DNA of 48,995 nucleotides, taken from NCBI GenBank assembly GCA_027443745.1, contig DAIAZB010000548.1:1-48995 (forward strand). Direction: 5' to 3'. Below, in pieces: positions 24,401 through 31,846 of this stretch. Positions within the stretch are counted from its first letter, which is position 1. Each line of letters opens with the position of its first letter. The notes under the pieces were generated by a model, which was given only the letters and a program-made list of their open reading frames with translations, made no database searches and had not been told where the DNA came from. The position numbers and the translations under genes were made by a program. Source of the stretch: Thiomonas sp. (GTDB lineage Bacteria; Pseudomonadota; Gammaproteobacteria; Burkholderiales; Burkholderiaceae).

Positions 24401-27400
24401 CCGCGCGAACTGGCGGATCTCGCGCAAGAAGTCCCCACCGAGCTGGATGGTGCGGAGTTTGTCAAGGCGTTGAAGGTGGCGCTCGAGGCCGAATACGCGG
24501 CCAAGAGCAAGGCGACCGATGCTCGCGAGCGAATGACGCATGGCACCAAGGAATCCCTGGAGCGGTTCATCAATGAACGCCTTCCCGCCTGGGTGCGGGT
24601 GACCCATGCATTCGAGGCGGCACTTGGTGCGGGAAGTGACGGCGCGCCGCCTTCGTTGGCGCCGCTGACCAGCGTATGGAAAGAGCTGCGTGCGAAGGAC
24701 GACTACTACTCAGGAGGGTCTCAGGCTCGAATTCAACACAACGCCGTCGGGGAGCGCTTGTTGACACTGGCCTTGACAGCCAACGAGAACGTCGTGGCAA
24801 CAGAGGTCGAGGCGTTCGCCACGGCGGCGAATGAACCGGGAACCACTCCCGTTGCAAATCTCATCGACATCGTGGCGCTGCTGGCCGCCCGTCCACGGTT
24901 TCAGGCATTAGCAGGGTCACTTGCGATCAAGGCGAATGCGGCAACCGAGCGGGAAGATGAGGTAGGGGAGCGGGCGACGCACTTGGCGCGTTTGGGTCAG
25001 GCGATGTCGCTGGCCAGCCCCGCCGAGTCGGTCGTGTACTTTCGCCGGGGATTGGACCAAATGGACGCCATCGGTTCGGGCGACTACCAATTCGTGAACG
25101 GCCTGATGCACCTGGCCAGTTCGTTGCGAGGGGACGAGATCGCCGATCTCGACAGCCACACCTTGTCGAACATCTGCGAGCTCAACCTGGGCGAAGAACG
25201 GAAGTTTCACTGGGGCATGTACGGTTCGGCGATGGCCAAGGCGTCGGGCCTGAAAGGCCTAGCGAAGTTGGCCCGGTGGCAGGATCGGGGACGCATCTCG
25301 TTCAACTACACCTTGCTGCCCTATTTGCGGGCGCTCGTCAAGCTGGACAAGCTGGACCCCGCACTTGCGGTCATCTTGCTTCGACTTTCCAATCCGGCCG
25401 AACTGTACGTTTGCGGAACCGAGCATCTGGTTTTGGCATTCGAGGCGAAGGCAGCGGGACGCCAATGGCCGATCGCGCGCGAATTGATTGCGCAATACCT
25501 GCAGAACAATCCAGGCTCGCTCGGTTCGGATGTTCCGCGAGCACTCGCCAAGTTCGCACAAACCACCCAAGGCGATGCTCCTTCGGAGGTCAATTACCTC
25601 TTGGCTTCGGCCGATCGCATTGCGGTTTCGCGAGACGATTACAACAAGCTCAACAACTGGCGCGCACCGGTAGCGCCAACTGGCACGCCGGACTGGGTGT
25701 CGGAGGAGGAGGAGGCCAAGGCGCGTGTGATGGCGCTAGCCGACAGCCTGGACCCTCTGGATGACGTGTCCATGGGACGGGCGCTTGAGGCCGCCGGTGC
25801 CTTGAAGACGGGAACGCGATTCACCCGCGATGTCTTAGATTTGATGCGGGCCAAGGTCTTGTTTCAGGACTGGCCGCGGTTCATCCAGGCCATAGCGCGA
25901 CAGCCCTTGCTCGACCTTTTCGACAAAGAGCATGAACTGACCCGATGCAAGGATCAGTGGTCCGGTGCGTCGCTGGCGGTGGGCGAGGCCTTGCGAGGCT
26001 GCATAGAAGCCGTCGTCCGCGAAAACGCCTTGGAGTTCATCGAGCATGACTATCTGTCCACGTATCACTTGAAGGCTTTCGAGGAACTTTGCGACGTCGA
26101 CCGTCGCTCGCTGTTGATGCTGCTGATTCAAGAATTGTCGCGCCCGAAAACCCCCGTGCCTGCCTCGGTCTGGCTAAATTTCGCCGCGGAGTTCAATGAG
26201 TCCGCAACGCCTGGGGTAGGCCAGGGTGCCTTGACCCGCCTTCTGCAAAGCGGCCCCGCGAAGCTGGCCTCCAATTCGGAGGACGGACCGTTCCGGAACA
26301 ACCTCATCCCAACCGACGACCCGACGCAATCGGCCGCTGGGCTGATCTGGTTCGAGTTGGGGTCGGCCGTGGCCTACCGCCGGTGGCTCGCGGCCCACAG
26401 TCTGCGCACCGCGGTGCGCCTGGGCCGCCCGGGTGTGCTGGATGCCGTGGTGGCGTGCTTCGATCGGCGGGATTCTGCGCCGTTCCATGCACCTGAACTT
26501 CCGTTCTTCTATCTGCACGCTCAGCTGTGGCTCTTGATCGCCCTGGCGCGGATCGCCATGGACTCACCCGAAGCGGTCGTCAAGCACCGCGCGATGCTCG
26601 AAGGCATCGCCTTGAACGACGCTGAGCACCATGTTCTGCGCAAGCACTTTGCCACTCGCGCACTCGAGGCATGCGTCCGCAGCGGTCACCTTACCTTGTC
26701 CAAGTCCGCGTCCAAGAAGCTAGGAAACGCCAACCGATCACCGTATCCACTCAAGCAATCGAAGGACCACAGCGGAAGTTCGTTTCGACATTCCCGGCCC
26801 GATGGGATCGCGGCACCCGATCCGGAACTGCATTTGGACTATGACTTCGGCAAGGACGACGTCACGCACATGGCCGCCTTGTTCCGTCAGCCCCACTGGG
26901 AGACAGTGGATGCCATCACCGCGTGGGTGCGTCGGCACGACGCAGCAATCACCTACATGAGCGAGTCGAAGGGGCGCCCGCGGCATGGGCGTGACTACCA
27001 TCGGGGCCTCAACCCAGAACATCACACGTATGGCGAGCAGCTTTGCTGGCACGCCCTGTTTGGCGTCGCCGGCGAGCTCCTTGCCTCGCATCCGGTGGTG
27101 CGGGGGCCGTATGACGAGGAGGATCCGTGGGCCGATTGGCTCAGGCGTCAGGTGTTGTCCCATGCCGACGGGTGGTGGCTGGCCGATGGCACAGATCCCC
27201 AACCTTTGGACACCTGGGCAACGCTGCGCGTGGTGTCAGAGCAGAAGGTCGAAATGACGAGCGATTCGGCGACCTTGCAGGAACTGCTCGGCATCCATCC
27301 GAAGATCGGCGACTGGTTGGTCGTGGACGGCGACTGGCGATCCACCGAAAACATCGGCATCCATGTGATGTCTGCGTTGGCACCACGCAGCAAGAGCAGG

Positions 27401-27955
27401 GCGTTGGCCGAATCCGTCGCCGCCATGGACCCATTCCAGGCCTACTTCCCTCGGCTTCAGCCCTATGAGGATGAGGGTCTTGGCTCATCGAATCGCAATG
27501 CGCCATACGTGCCTTGGATCGTGATCAGAGACGAGGACGCGCGGCTCGACGAGCCTGACGTCTTGGGCGTGTCGGGGGCAACGCGGCGTGGGTGCCTAAG
27601 CCAGGCGGCGAACGCATTCGGGCAACTACAGACATCAGATCCGTTTAGTCGCCGATGGGCGACGCCATCCGGCGATGTGATGGTCCGCTCGGAGATGTGG
27701 ATCGACGAAAACCGCGGACGCGATGGGCGCACCTCAGGGTCGCGACTGCTGTGCCGCGCCGCGTTCGTCCGCGACTATCTGGCAGCCAGTGACGCCGACT
27801 TGCTCGTGCTTGTGCTGTTGCGAAAGTACGACGAGGGGCATGGGGACCAAGCGTCTCGCTATTGGCACACCACGGCGGTCGTGCGGATCACGGCGGAACT
27901 CGAGGTTGCCTACTACCCGGGCCGAGCTAACGAGCTGCACGAATCGAAGTATTAG
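21491..27955 (+). CDS. Giant Avs-like STAND NTPase with N-terminal nuclease domain
   Basis: A 2154-aa protein with the layout of antiviral STAND (Avs) proteins, which sense a phage protein, oligomerise and unleash an effector. Residues 1-110 look like a Cap4/Mrr-type PD-(D/E)xK nuclease (Glu22 in HEYHE, Asp64 in IADAVLYFG, Gln85-Leu-Lys87 in VVQLKYSK). The NTPase core has Walker A GGFGKT (297-302) and Walker B LVLLLDAIDNA (Asp398). The remaining 1600 residues are helical-repeat-like, fitting a TPR-type target sensor. The ATG at 21491 follows GAGGTCACG. The length is at the upper end for Avs proteins. No frameshift is visible. It sits 213 bp before a Gabija pair, forming a defence cluster. I cannot say which Avs class it belongs to. 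Confidence 0.78.
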   Translation: MARTRKTFDSVRASRDGHEYHEAWVARKCLGLLWPKDDLVGISIEGFSQEDQKAVTAEANEIADAVLYFGRRATFSQARRVVVVQLKYSKAAELKPFRAADAKKTLGKFARTYRTCKRDHGTKKARDKLRFKLVTNRPIETALIEAIRGLAKGSALKAEAKKQATQVTAACKLKGKDLAEFAARLVMVGLTGDLHANKQQLAITLADWSDARDHWAQVRFNAIRDMARDKAGLAKQHRNLIARTDVLAALQLSDVGDLLPCPASFPPVGAVVDRLQLQEAVDLIPRLNQPLVIHAEGGFGKTVFMNSVAASLSATHETILFDCFGMGQYRAPDDARHLPSRGLVHIANELACRGLCDPLLPSTSSNEDLLRAFRTRLEQVVATIRRGSVDRQLVLLLDAIDNANELARDLGQDAFPKLLLLSLTHGAPIAGLQVVVSARSHRRHAATGGVVCEELELKPFAESETQAFLVSRLERMTAATVQVAQSRSVGNARVLEHLAEDPSLLAPSEIGKVIELDDLIRRRIAEALAEARNLGNPETNIRAFLAGLATLPPPVPLQEFAEVNGMPEGAVRSFAADLAPLLEQTNHGLMFRDEPTETLIRREYVADASALRVLANNLLAMQPRSVYAATTLPGLLLQLADGDQLFQLAFDDRLPAAITSTVGQQAIRQARLRAAAGHAVQKNDLDRLVPLLVEMSTLAAMDQRGLQYLLDHPDLVVAARDVDSQRRLFEARTSWPGSRHARLAIAHALMGEVADATRHAQWVIEWRAHYFQQTSDEFQDRARPVSLDMAAIPLSFLARGDAEAAAQDLAGWKDWYAFDVAKAAFELARGPDAQRSVRADVIDQCWAALDSPGPLAAAVRYAAGDSARQRAILVALAQVCRVDGAVDLGREHYRPHDRAIVRGMLEAAAIAIVLRMPSEAAAIVGALPLTSPSLHVFMDDYWTGDIYPFLARQVIERLAKGERTAGRHLLPRELADLAQEVPTELDGAEFVKALKVALEAEYAAKSKATDARERMTHGTKESLERFINERLPAWVRVTHAFEAALGAGSDGAPPSLAPLTSVWKELRAKDDYYSGGSQARIQHNAVGERLLTLALTANENVVATEVEAFATAANEPGTTPVANLIDIVALLAARPRFQALAGSLAIKANAATEREDEVGERATHLARLGQAMSLASPAESVVYFRRGLDQMDAIGSGDYQFVNGLMHLASSLRGDEIADLDSHTLSNICELNLGEERKFHWGMYGSAMAKASGLKGLAKLARWQDRGRISFNYTLLPYLRALVKLDKLDPALAVILLRLSNPAELYVCGTEHLVLAFEAKAAGRQWPIARELIAQYLQNNPGSLGSDVPRALAKFAQTTQGDAPSEVNYLLASADRIAVSRDDYNKLNNWRAPVAPTGTPDWVSEEEEAKARVMALADSLDPLDDVSMGRALEAAGALKTGTRFTRDVLDLMRAKVLFQDWPRFIQAIARQPLLDLFDKEHELTRCKDQWSGASLAVGEALRGCIEAVVRENALEFIEHDYLSTYHLKAFEELCDVDRRSLLMLLIQELSRPKTPVPASVWLNFAAEFNESATPGVGQGALTRLLQSGPAKLASNSEDGPFRNNLIPTDDPTQSAAGLIWFELGSAVAYRRWLAAHSLRTAVRLGRPGVLDAVVACFDRRDSAPFHAPELPFFYLHAQLWLLIALARIAMDSPEAVVKHRAMLEGIALNDAEHHVLRKHFATRALEACVRSGHLTLSKSASKKLGNANRSPYPLKQSKDHSGSSFRHSRPDGIAAPDPELHLDYDFGKDDVTHMAALFRQPHWETVDAITAWVRRHDAAITYMSESKGRPRHGRDYHRGLNPEHHTYGEQLCWHALFGVAGELLASHPVVRGPYDEEDPWADWLRRQVLSHADGWWLADGTDPQPLDTWATLRVVSEQKVEMTSDSATLQELLGIHPKIGDWLVVDGDWRSTENIGIHVMSALAPRSKSRALAESVAAMDPFQAYFPRLQPYEDEGLGSSNRNAPYVPWIVIRDEDARLDEPDVLGVSGATRRGCLSQAANAFGQLQTSDPFSRRWATPSGDVMVRSEMWIDENRGRDGRTSGSRLLCRAAFVRDYLAASDADLLVLVLLRKYDEGHGDQASRYWHTTAVVRITAELEVAYYPGRANELHESKY

Positions 27956-28168
27956 GAGCCGCTCGGGGCGCGATCGGCTGACTCGACTGAATGATCGACG
28001 TAGGTGGGGAGCGGTAGGCTGATGAGCGATTCGAACAGCGTCGCGTGCCATCGGGGGAACAGGCGTCGACTCAACCACCGGCCCGCGCCTGGCACCGTTG
28101 AACCCGGAGCACTTGTCCCGCCATCAAGGGTTTAGGCTAGGCCGGTCGACACACCTCAGGGGGCGACG

Positions 28169-29917
28169 GTGTACCTGGCCAAGCTATCCATCTCAAACTT
28201 TCGCAAACTGGCCGCGGCTGAACTCAGCTTCCAGCCGGGCCTCAATGTCCTGGTGGGAGCCAACAATGTCGGTAAGACAGCGGTCATCGACGCCTTGCGT
28301 GCGCTGCTGGCTGGGCACGATGAGCCCTACCCGCGACTGGGCGCAGAAGACGTCCACCAACCCAAGGCCGGCACGGCCGCCGGGGGGATTACGTTCCAGT
28401 ACGTCTTCCGTGGACTAGATCTGGATGACGAGGCCGACTTTCTGCCCGCACTCAAGCCCGCGGCCGACGGCGTGTTGGAAGCCCACTTTACGGTTCGATA
28501 CTCCGAGCCGGACAAGGCGGGCCGGCTGCGATTCAAGCGCTGGTGTGGCGACCACGAAGACGTTGGCTTGACAGCCGACATCATGGAGAACCTCCGTGGG
28601 GTCTACCTGCCCCCACTGCGAGACGCCGCCCAAGGGCTAAAGCCCGGCCGGAGCAGCCAACTCTCGCGACTGATGCGTTTGCTGTCGGACACCACCGGGC
28701 AAGACAAGATCACCGAATTGCTTAAGGCTCTGGACGACGAGCTGCGCAAGCAGACGCCAATCAAGGACACCCAGACTGCGATCGATCTGCGCCACCGCAC
28801 CATGCTCGGCGCGCAATTGGCGCAAACCCTCGATGTCGGGTTGAGCGGGACCGATTTTCAGCGCCTCGCCGCCCGCCTGTCGCTGTCAGTCGATGCCCTA
28901 GAAATCGAACAGAACGGCCTCGGCTTCAACAACCTCATCTTCATGGCCGTGGTCCTGAGCGAGTTGGCACGAAACCCGGATGCCAGCTATCGCAGTCTGA
29001 TCATCGAAGAACCAGAAGCCCACTTGCATCCCCAGTTGCAGGCAGTGCTGTTGCGCTACTTGCAGAGCGTGCAGGCCGCCGAGGGTGAAAAACCGGTACA
29101 GCTGTTCGTGACCAGTCATTCACCCAACTTTGCGAGTATCGCCGATCTCGACAGCCTGGCCTGCCTCGTCGACACGGGCAATGGCGTCGAAACCTTTTTC
29201 CCGCGCACAGTAGGCTTCGGTAAGGGCAAGCGTGAGAAGCTCGAGCGATACCTTGATGTCACGCGCGCCGAATTGTTCTTTGCGCGACGAATGATCTTCG
29301 TGGAGGGCGCGGCGGAATTGATGCTGGTGAGCGTTCTCGCTCAGCGCTTGAATGCCAATTTGAGGCAGCACGGTGTCAGCCTCATCAGTGTCGAAGGATT
29401 GAACTTCGACTCGTTCCTGGCGCTGTTCGGCGAGAAGGCGCTGAAAATTCCAGTCGCCCTAATCACCGATGCCGACCCACCGGACGTCCCCGACGCCGAC
29501 GGCAAGCCGCAAGCGGTATACCCCGCTGCCGGCCAGACGGTAACCGTATCGGATAACACGGCATTGATGCAGAAGAGCCAGGACGCCTTGGTTCGCGTGT
29601 TTCATGGCGTCAAGACGTTCGAGTACGACTTGGCGCTGCACGAGGACAACCGAACCGCCATGTTGTCCGTCCTGACGGAAATGCACCCGAAAATTGCAGC
29701 GATGGTACAGGCCGATGTCGCCGCTGCGCCAAGCGACGCGGCCAAAGCCCGCGCGTTGTTTCGCGGCATGTTCGAACGCGATCACAACAACGTCCAGAAG
29801 GGACGCTTTGGGCAGGCCCTTGCGCAAGTCCTGTCAGACCCCAAAGTCGCCTGCACTGTCCCGAAGTACCTGCAAGACGCGATCTCCCATGCCTGCCAAG
29901 TCGCTCCATCGGCATGA
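28169..29917 (+). CDS. gajA: Gabija GajA-like OLD-family endonuclease
   Basis: A 582-aa protein with an SMC/ABC-type ATPase half and a TOPRIM nuclease half. Walker A is GANNVGKT (30-37); the signature and Walker B region reads SLIIEEPEAHLHPQ (Glu280/Glu281), and TSHSP is the H-loop. TOPRIM residues are Glu379/Glu383 (FVEGAAE) and Asp434-x-Asp436 (LITDADPPD). In Gabija, GajA nicks DNA once nucleotide pools drop during infection. It starts with GTG at 28169, after AGGGGG. It overlaps the helicase gene by 4 bp (ATGA). The pairing of an OLD-type nuclease with a UvrD-like helicase, and the length (family about 580 aa), define Gabija. Confidence 0.88.
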   Translation: MYLAKLSISNFRKLAAAELSFQPGLNVLVGANNVGKTAVIDALRALLAGHDEPYPRLGAEDVHQPKAGTAAGGITFQYVFRGLDLDDEADFLPALKPAADGVLEAHFTVRYSEPDKAGRLRFKRWCGDHEDVGLTADIMENLRGVYLPPLRDAAQGLKPGRSSQLSRLMRLLSDTTGQDKITELLKALDDELRKQTPIKDTQTAIDLRHRTMLGAQLAQTLDVGLSGTDFQRLAARLSLSVDALEIEQNGLGFNNLIFMAVVLSELARNPDASYRSLIIEEPEAHLHPQLQAVLLRYLQSVQAAEGEKPVQLFVTSHSPNFASIADLDSLACLVDTGNGVETFFPRTVGFGKGKREKLERYLDVTRAELFFARRMIFVEGAAELMLVSVLAQRLNANLRQHGVSLISVEGLNFDSFLALFGEKALKIPVALITDADPPDVPDADGKPQAVYPAAGQTVTVSDNTALMQKSQDALVRVFHGVKTFEYDLALHEDNRTAMLSVLTEMHPKIAAMVQADVAAAPSDAAKARALFRGMFERDHNNVQKGRFGQALAQVLSDPKVACTVPKYLQDAISHACQVAPSA

Positions 29918-31662
29918 GCACGTTGTCGGGCGAACAGAAGGCCATTGTCGAGGCGCCGTTGGGGCCGCTCGCGGTAATCGCCTGTGCCGGGAGCGGCAAG
30001 ACGCACACCGCGGTTTATCGTTTGATTGAGATCCGCCGCCAGCTGGGCGATAGCCGCGGCCGGGTCGCCTTGCTCTCCTTTTCGAATGTCGCCGTTCAAA
30101 CCTTTCGAGACAATTATCTGCCCCTAGCGGAAACCCTGCCTCCTGGGGCGGGTCGGCAGCGCGTCGACATCGATACCCTAGATAGCTTCATCACCAGCCA
30201 CCTGCTGCGCCCGCATGCGGCGCGCACAATGGGCTGTCCACGCACTCCGTTTCTGGTGACCGGGACCGAACCATTCCTTAAGAATGCCGACTTTGCGTTC
30301 TGGGTTTCGTCTGCGGGCGGAAAGAAGTTTCCCGTCCCGTCCGACGAAATCGAGAGCGTCGTTGCGAACCAATCCGGGGCCGTCACGCAATTCAGCTACC
30401 GCAGCTTCAAGACCCTAGTTCCAATCAACGGCGGGGCGGCGGTCGTCGCGCGGCTAGGGAAGATCGGGGCTTATACACACTCCCTTGGGCAGTACTGGGC
30501 GCTGCGCACGCTCCAAGATCAGCCACCGATTCTCAAGGCTTTGGTCCGCCGCTACCCGCACATTCTCGTCGACGAATCGCAAGATATCGGCACGATGCAC
30601 CAGGCAATCTTGGAGACCCTGGCCGCCGCCGGCGCACAAATCACATTGATCGGCGATCCGGCGCAGGGCATCTACGATTTTGCGGGCGCCAACGGCCGGT
30701 TCCTGATCGACTACGGCACCAAGGCGGGTGTACACAGCTACGCGCTGACGCGCAACTATCGATCGATTCCGTCGGTTGTGGCGTTGGCAAACGCATTGGC
30801 GGTGCGCTCGGACGTGGCCGAGCGCACCGTACCAGCCCAAGCCCATGGCGTCTATTTCATCGGCTACAAAAAGGCAGAGCGAGAGAAAGTGCTGATCGCT
30901 TTTCAGAATGCCGTCGTAGCCGCAGATCTGATCGTCGAAAGGTCGGCGGTCGTGTGCCGTGCCACCGCCACCGCGGATGCGTTGACCGGTTCCGATAGCT
31001 CGCTCGGCCATGGCTTGGTCAGGCAGTTCGTCCGTGCAACCCTATTGCGCGACCAGCGGCGCGACTATTCCGGTGCGTTCAAGGCGGTAGCCAGCGGCAT
31101 TGCTGGCCTTCTCAAGAAGCCCGGCGAGGGATGGCTGGCGGGCGTAACCCAACCGGCCCGGCACCCCGAAATGAAAGCCGTGCGCCGTGAGCTTTGGCAC
31201 TTCACCCGCAATCCGGACAACGGATTACCGGATTCGGCCCTGGTGGCAGATGCCCAGTGGCAGCCTCGACTTCTAAACAACGTGCGCGCTCTTCTGGATC
31301 GCCTCAATACCAATTTTGCGTTGGAATCGGCCGACAACCTGGGCAGTCGGCTGACCAAGGCAAAATTGCCCAGCGCTCCACTGCGCGCGGGCGCGGATTT
31401 GGCTTCAGGCCCGCGTGCGAACCTACGCATCCAGACGGTTCACAAGGTCAAGGGGGAAACCCTGGATGCGGTGCTATACATCGCCGAAAAGGATCACGCC
31501 GAAGCACTCCTCGCTGGCGCAGATACCGAACTCGGCCGCATCGGCTATGTCGCGGTCACTCGTGCTCGAAACCTGATCTGGCTCGCAGTCCCGTCTGCGG
31601 CGCTGGATACCCTGCGTCCCTCGCTACTTGCCAGAGGCTTCAAGGAAGTCGGTACCGCCTAG
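29914..31662 (+). CDS. gajB: Gabija GajB-like UvrD/Rep-type helicase
   Basis: A 582-aa superfamily 1A helicase. Motif Q and Walker A (SGEQKAIV, then ACAGSGKT, Lys29) lead the protein; motif II is ILVDESQD (Asp220/Glu221), motif III is LIGDPAQGIYDFAGA, motif IV is LTRNYRS, and the C-terminal QTVHKVKGETLDAVLY and GYVAVTRAR correspond to motifs V and VI. GajB senses DNA ends and activates GajA in characterised Gabija systems. It is somewhat longer than the model GajB (about 490 aa). The start overlaps the stop of gajA. The gene ends intact 43 bp before the left end of the ISL3 transposon. Confidence 0.88.
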   Translation: MSTLSGEQKAIVEAPLGPLAVIACAGSGKTHTAVYRLIEIRRQLGDSRGRVALLSFSNVAVQTFRDNYLPLAETLPPGAGRQRVDIDTLDSFITSHLLRPHAARTMGCPRTPFLVTGTEPFLKNADFAFWVSSAGGKKFPVPSDEIESVVANQSGAVTQFSYRSFKTLVPINGGAAVVARLGKIGAYTHSLGQYWALRTLQDQPPILKALVRRYPHILVDESQDIGTMHQAILETLAAAGAQITLIGDPAQGIYDFAGANGRFLIDYGTKAGVHSYALTRNYRSIPSVVALANALAVRSDVAERTVPAQAHGVYFIGYKKAEREKVLIAFQNAVVAADLIVERSAVVCRATATADALTGSDSSLGHGLVRQFVRATLLRDQRRDYSGAFKAVASGIAGLLKKPGEGWLAGVTQPARHPEMKAVRRELWHFTRNPDNGLPDSALVADAQWQPRLLNNVRALLDRLNTNFALESADNLGSRLTKAKLPSAPLRAGADLASGPRANLRIQTVHKVKGETLDAVLYIAEKDHAEALLAGADTELGRIGYVAVTRARNLIWLAVPSAALDTLRPSLLARGFKEVGTA

Positions 31663-31705
31663 CCCAGGCCTGAACGTGACAACGTCCAGCAAGAGCTAAG
31701 AAAAG

Positions 31706-31727
31706 GGCTATTTGCAAAATGTGGTTG
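31706..31727 (+). repeat. Left inverted repeat of the ISL3 transposon
   Basis: The repeat begins GGCTATTTGCAAAATG and ends GTGGTTG. It matches the right end in inverse orientation at 20 of 22 positions. It lies 43 bp after gajB. Two further copies of its inner part occur within 110 bp, around the hsdM promoter. Confidence 0.82.
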
Positions 31728-31775
31728 AAACGGGGCGGTGATGCGGAGGCAAGATTTCTGCCCGTAACCCGTAAG

Positions 31776-31838
31776 TTGCAAGATGTGGTTGACAGGCCCT
31801 GCCCAAGTGGTATGCTCATCCTTGCACGAAGTGGTTGG
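31776..31838 (+). promoter_or_regulatory. hsdM promoter flanked by copies of the transposon-end motif
   Basis: A strong sigma-70 promoter has TTGACA at 31789-31794, a 16-bp spacer and TATGCT at 31811-31816. Overlapping the -35 is TTGCAAGATGTGGTTGA (31776-31792), 16 of 17 bases as in the left inverted repeat. Just downstream of the expected +1 is TTGCACGAAGTGGTTGG (31822-31838), 15 of 17 as in the right repeat. These are candidate transposase or repressor binding sites that could limit hsdM-operon transcription. Confidence 0.6.
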
Positions 31839-31846
31839 GGGACGAG

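Noticed and set aside
28098..28168. Alternative starts giving a longer GajA or a small gene upstream
   Set aside because: The GTG at 28169 has a good AGGGGG RBS and gives the standard OLD N-terminus; the other frames have no support.
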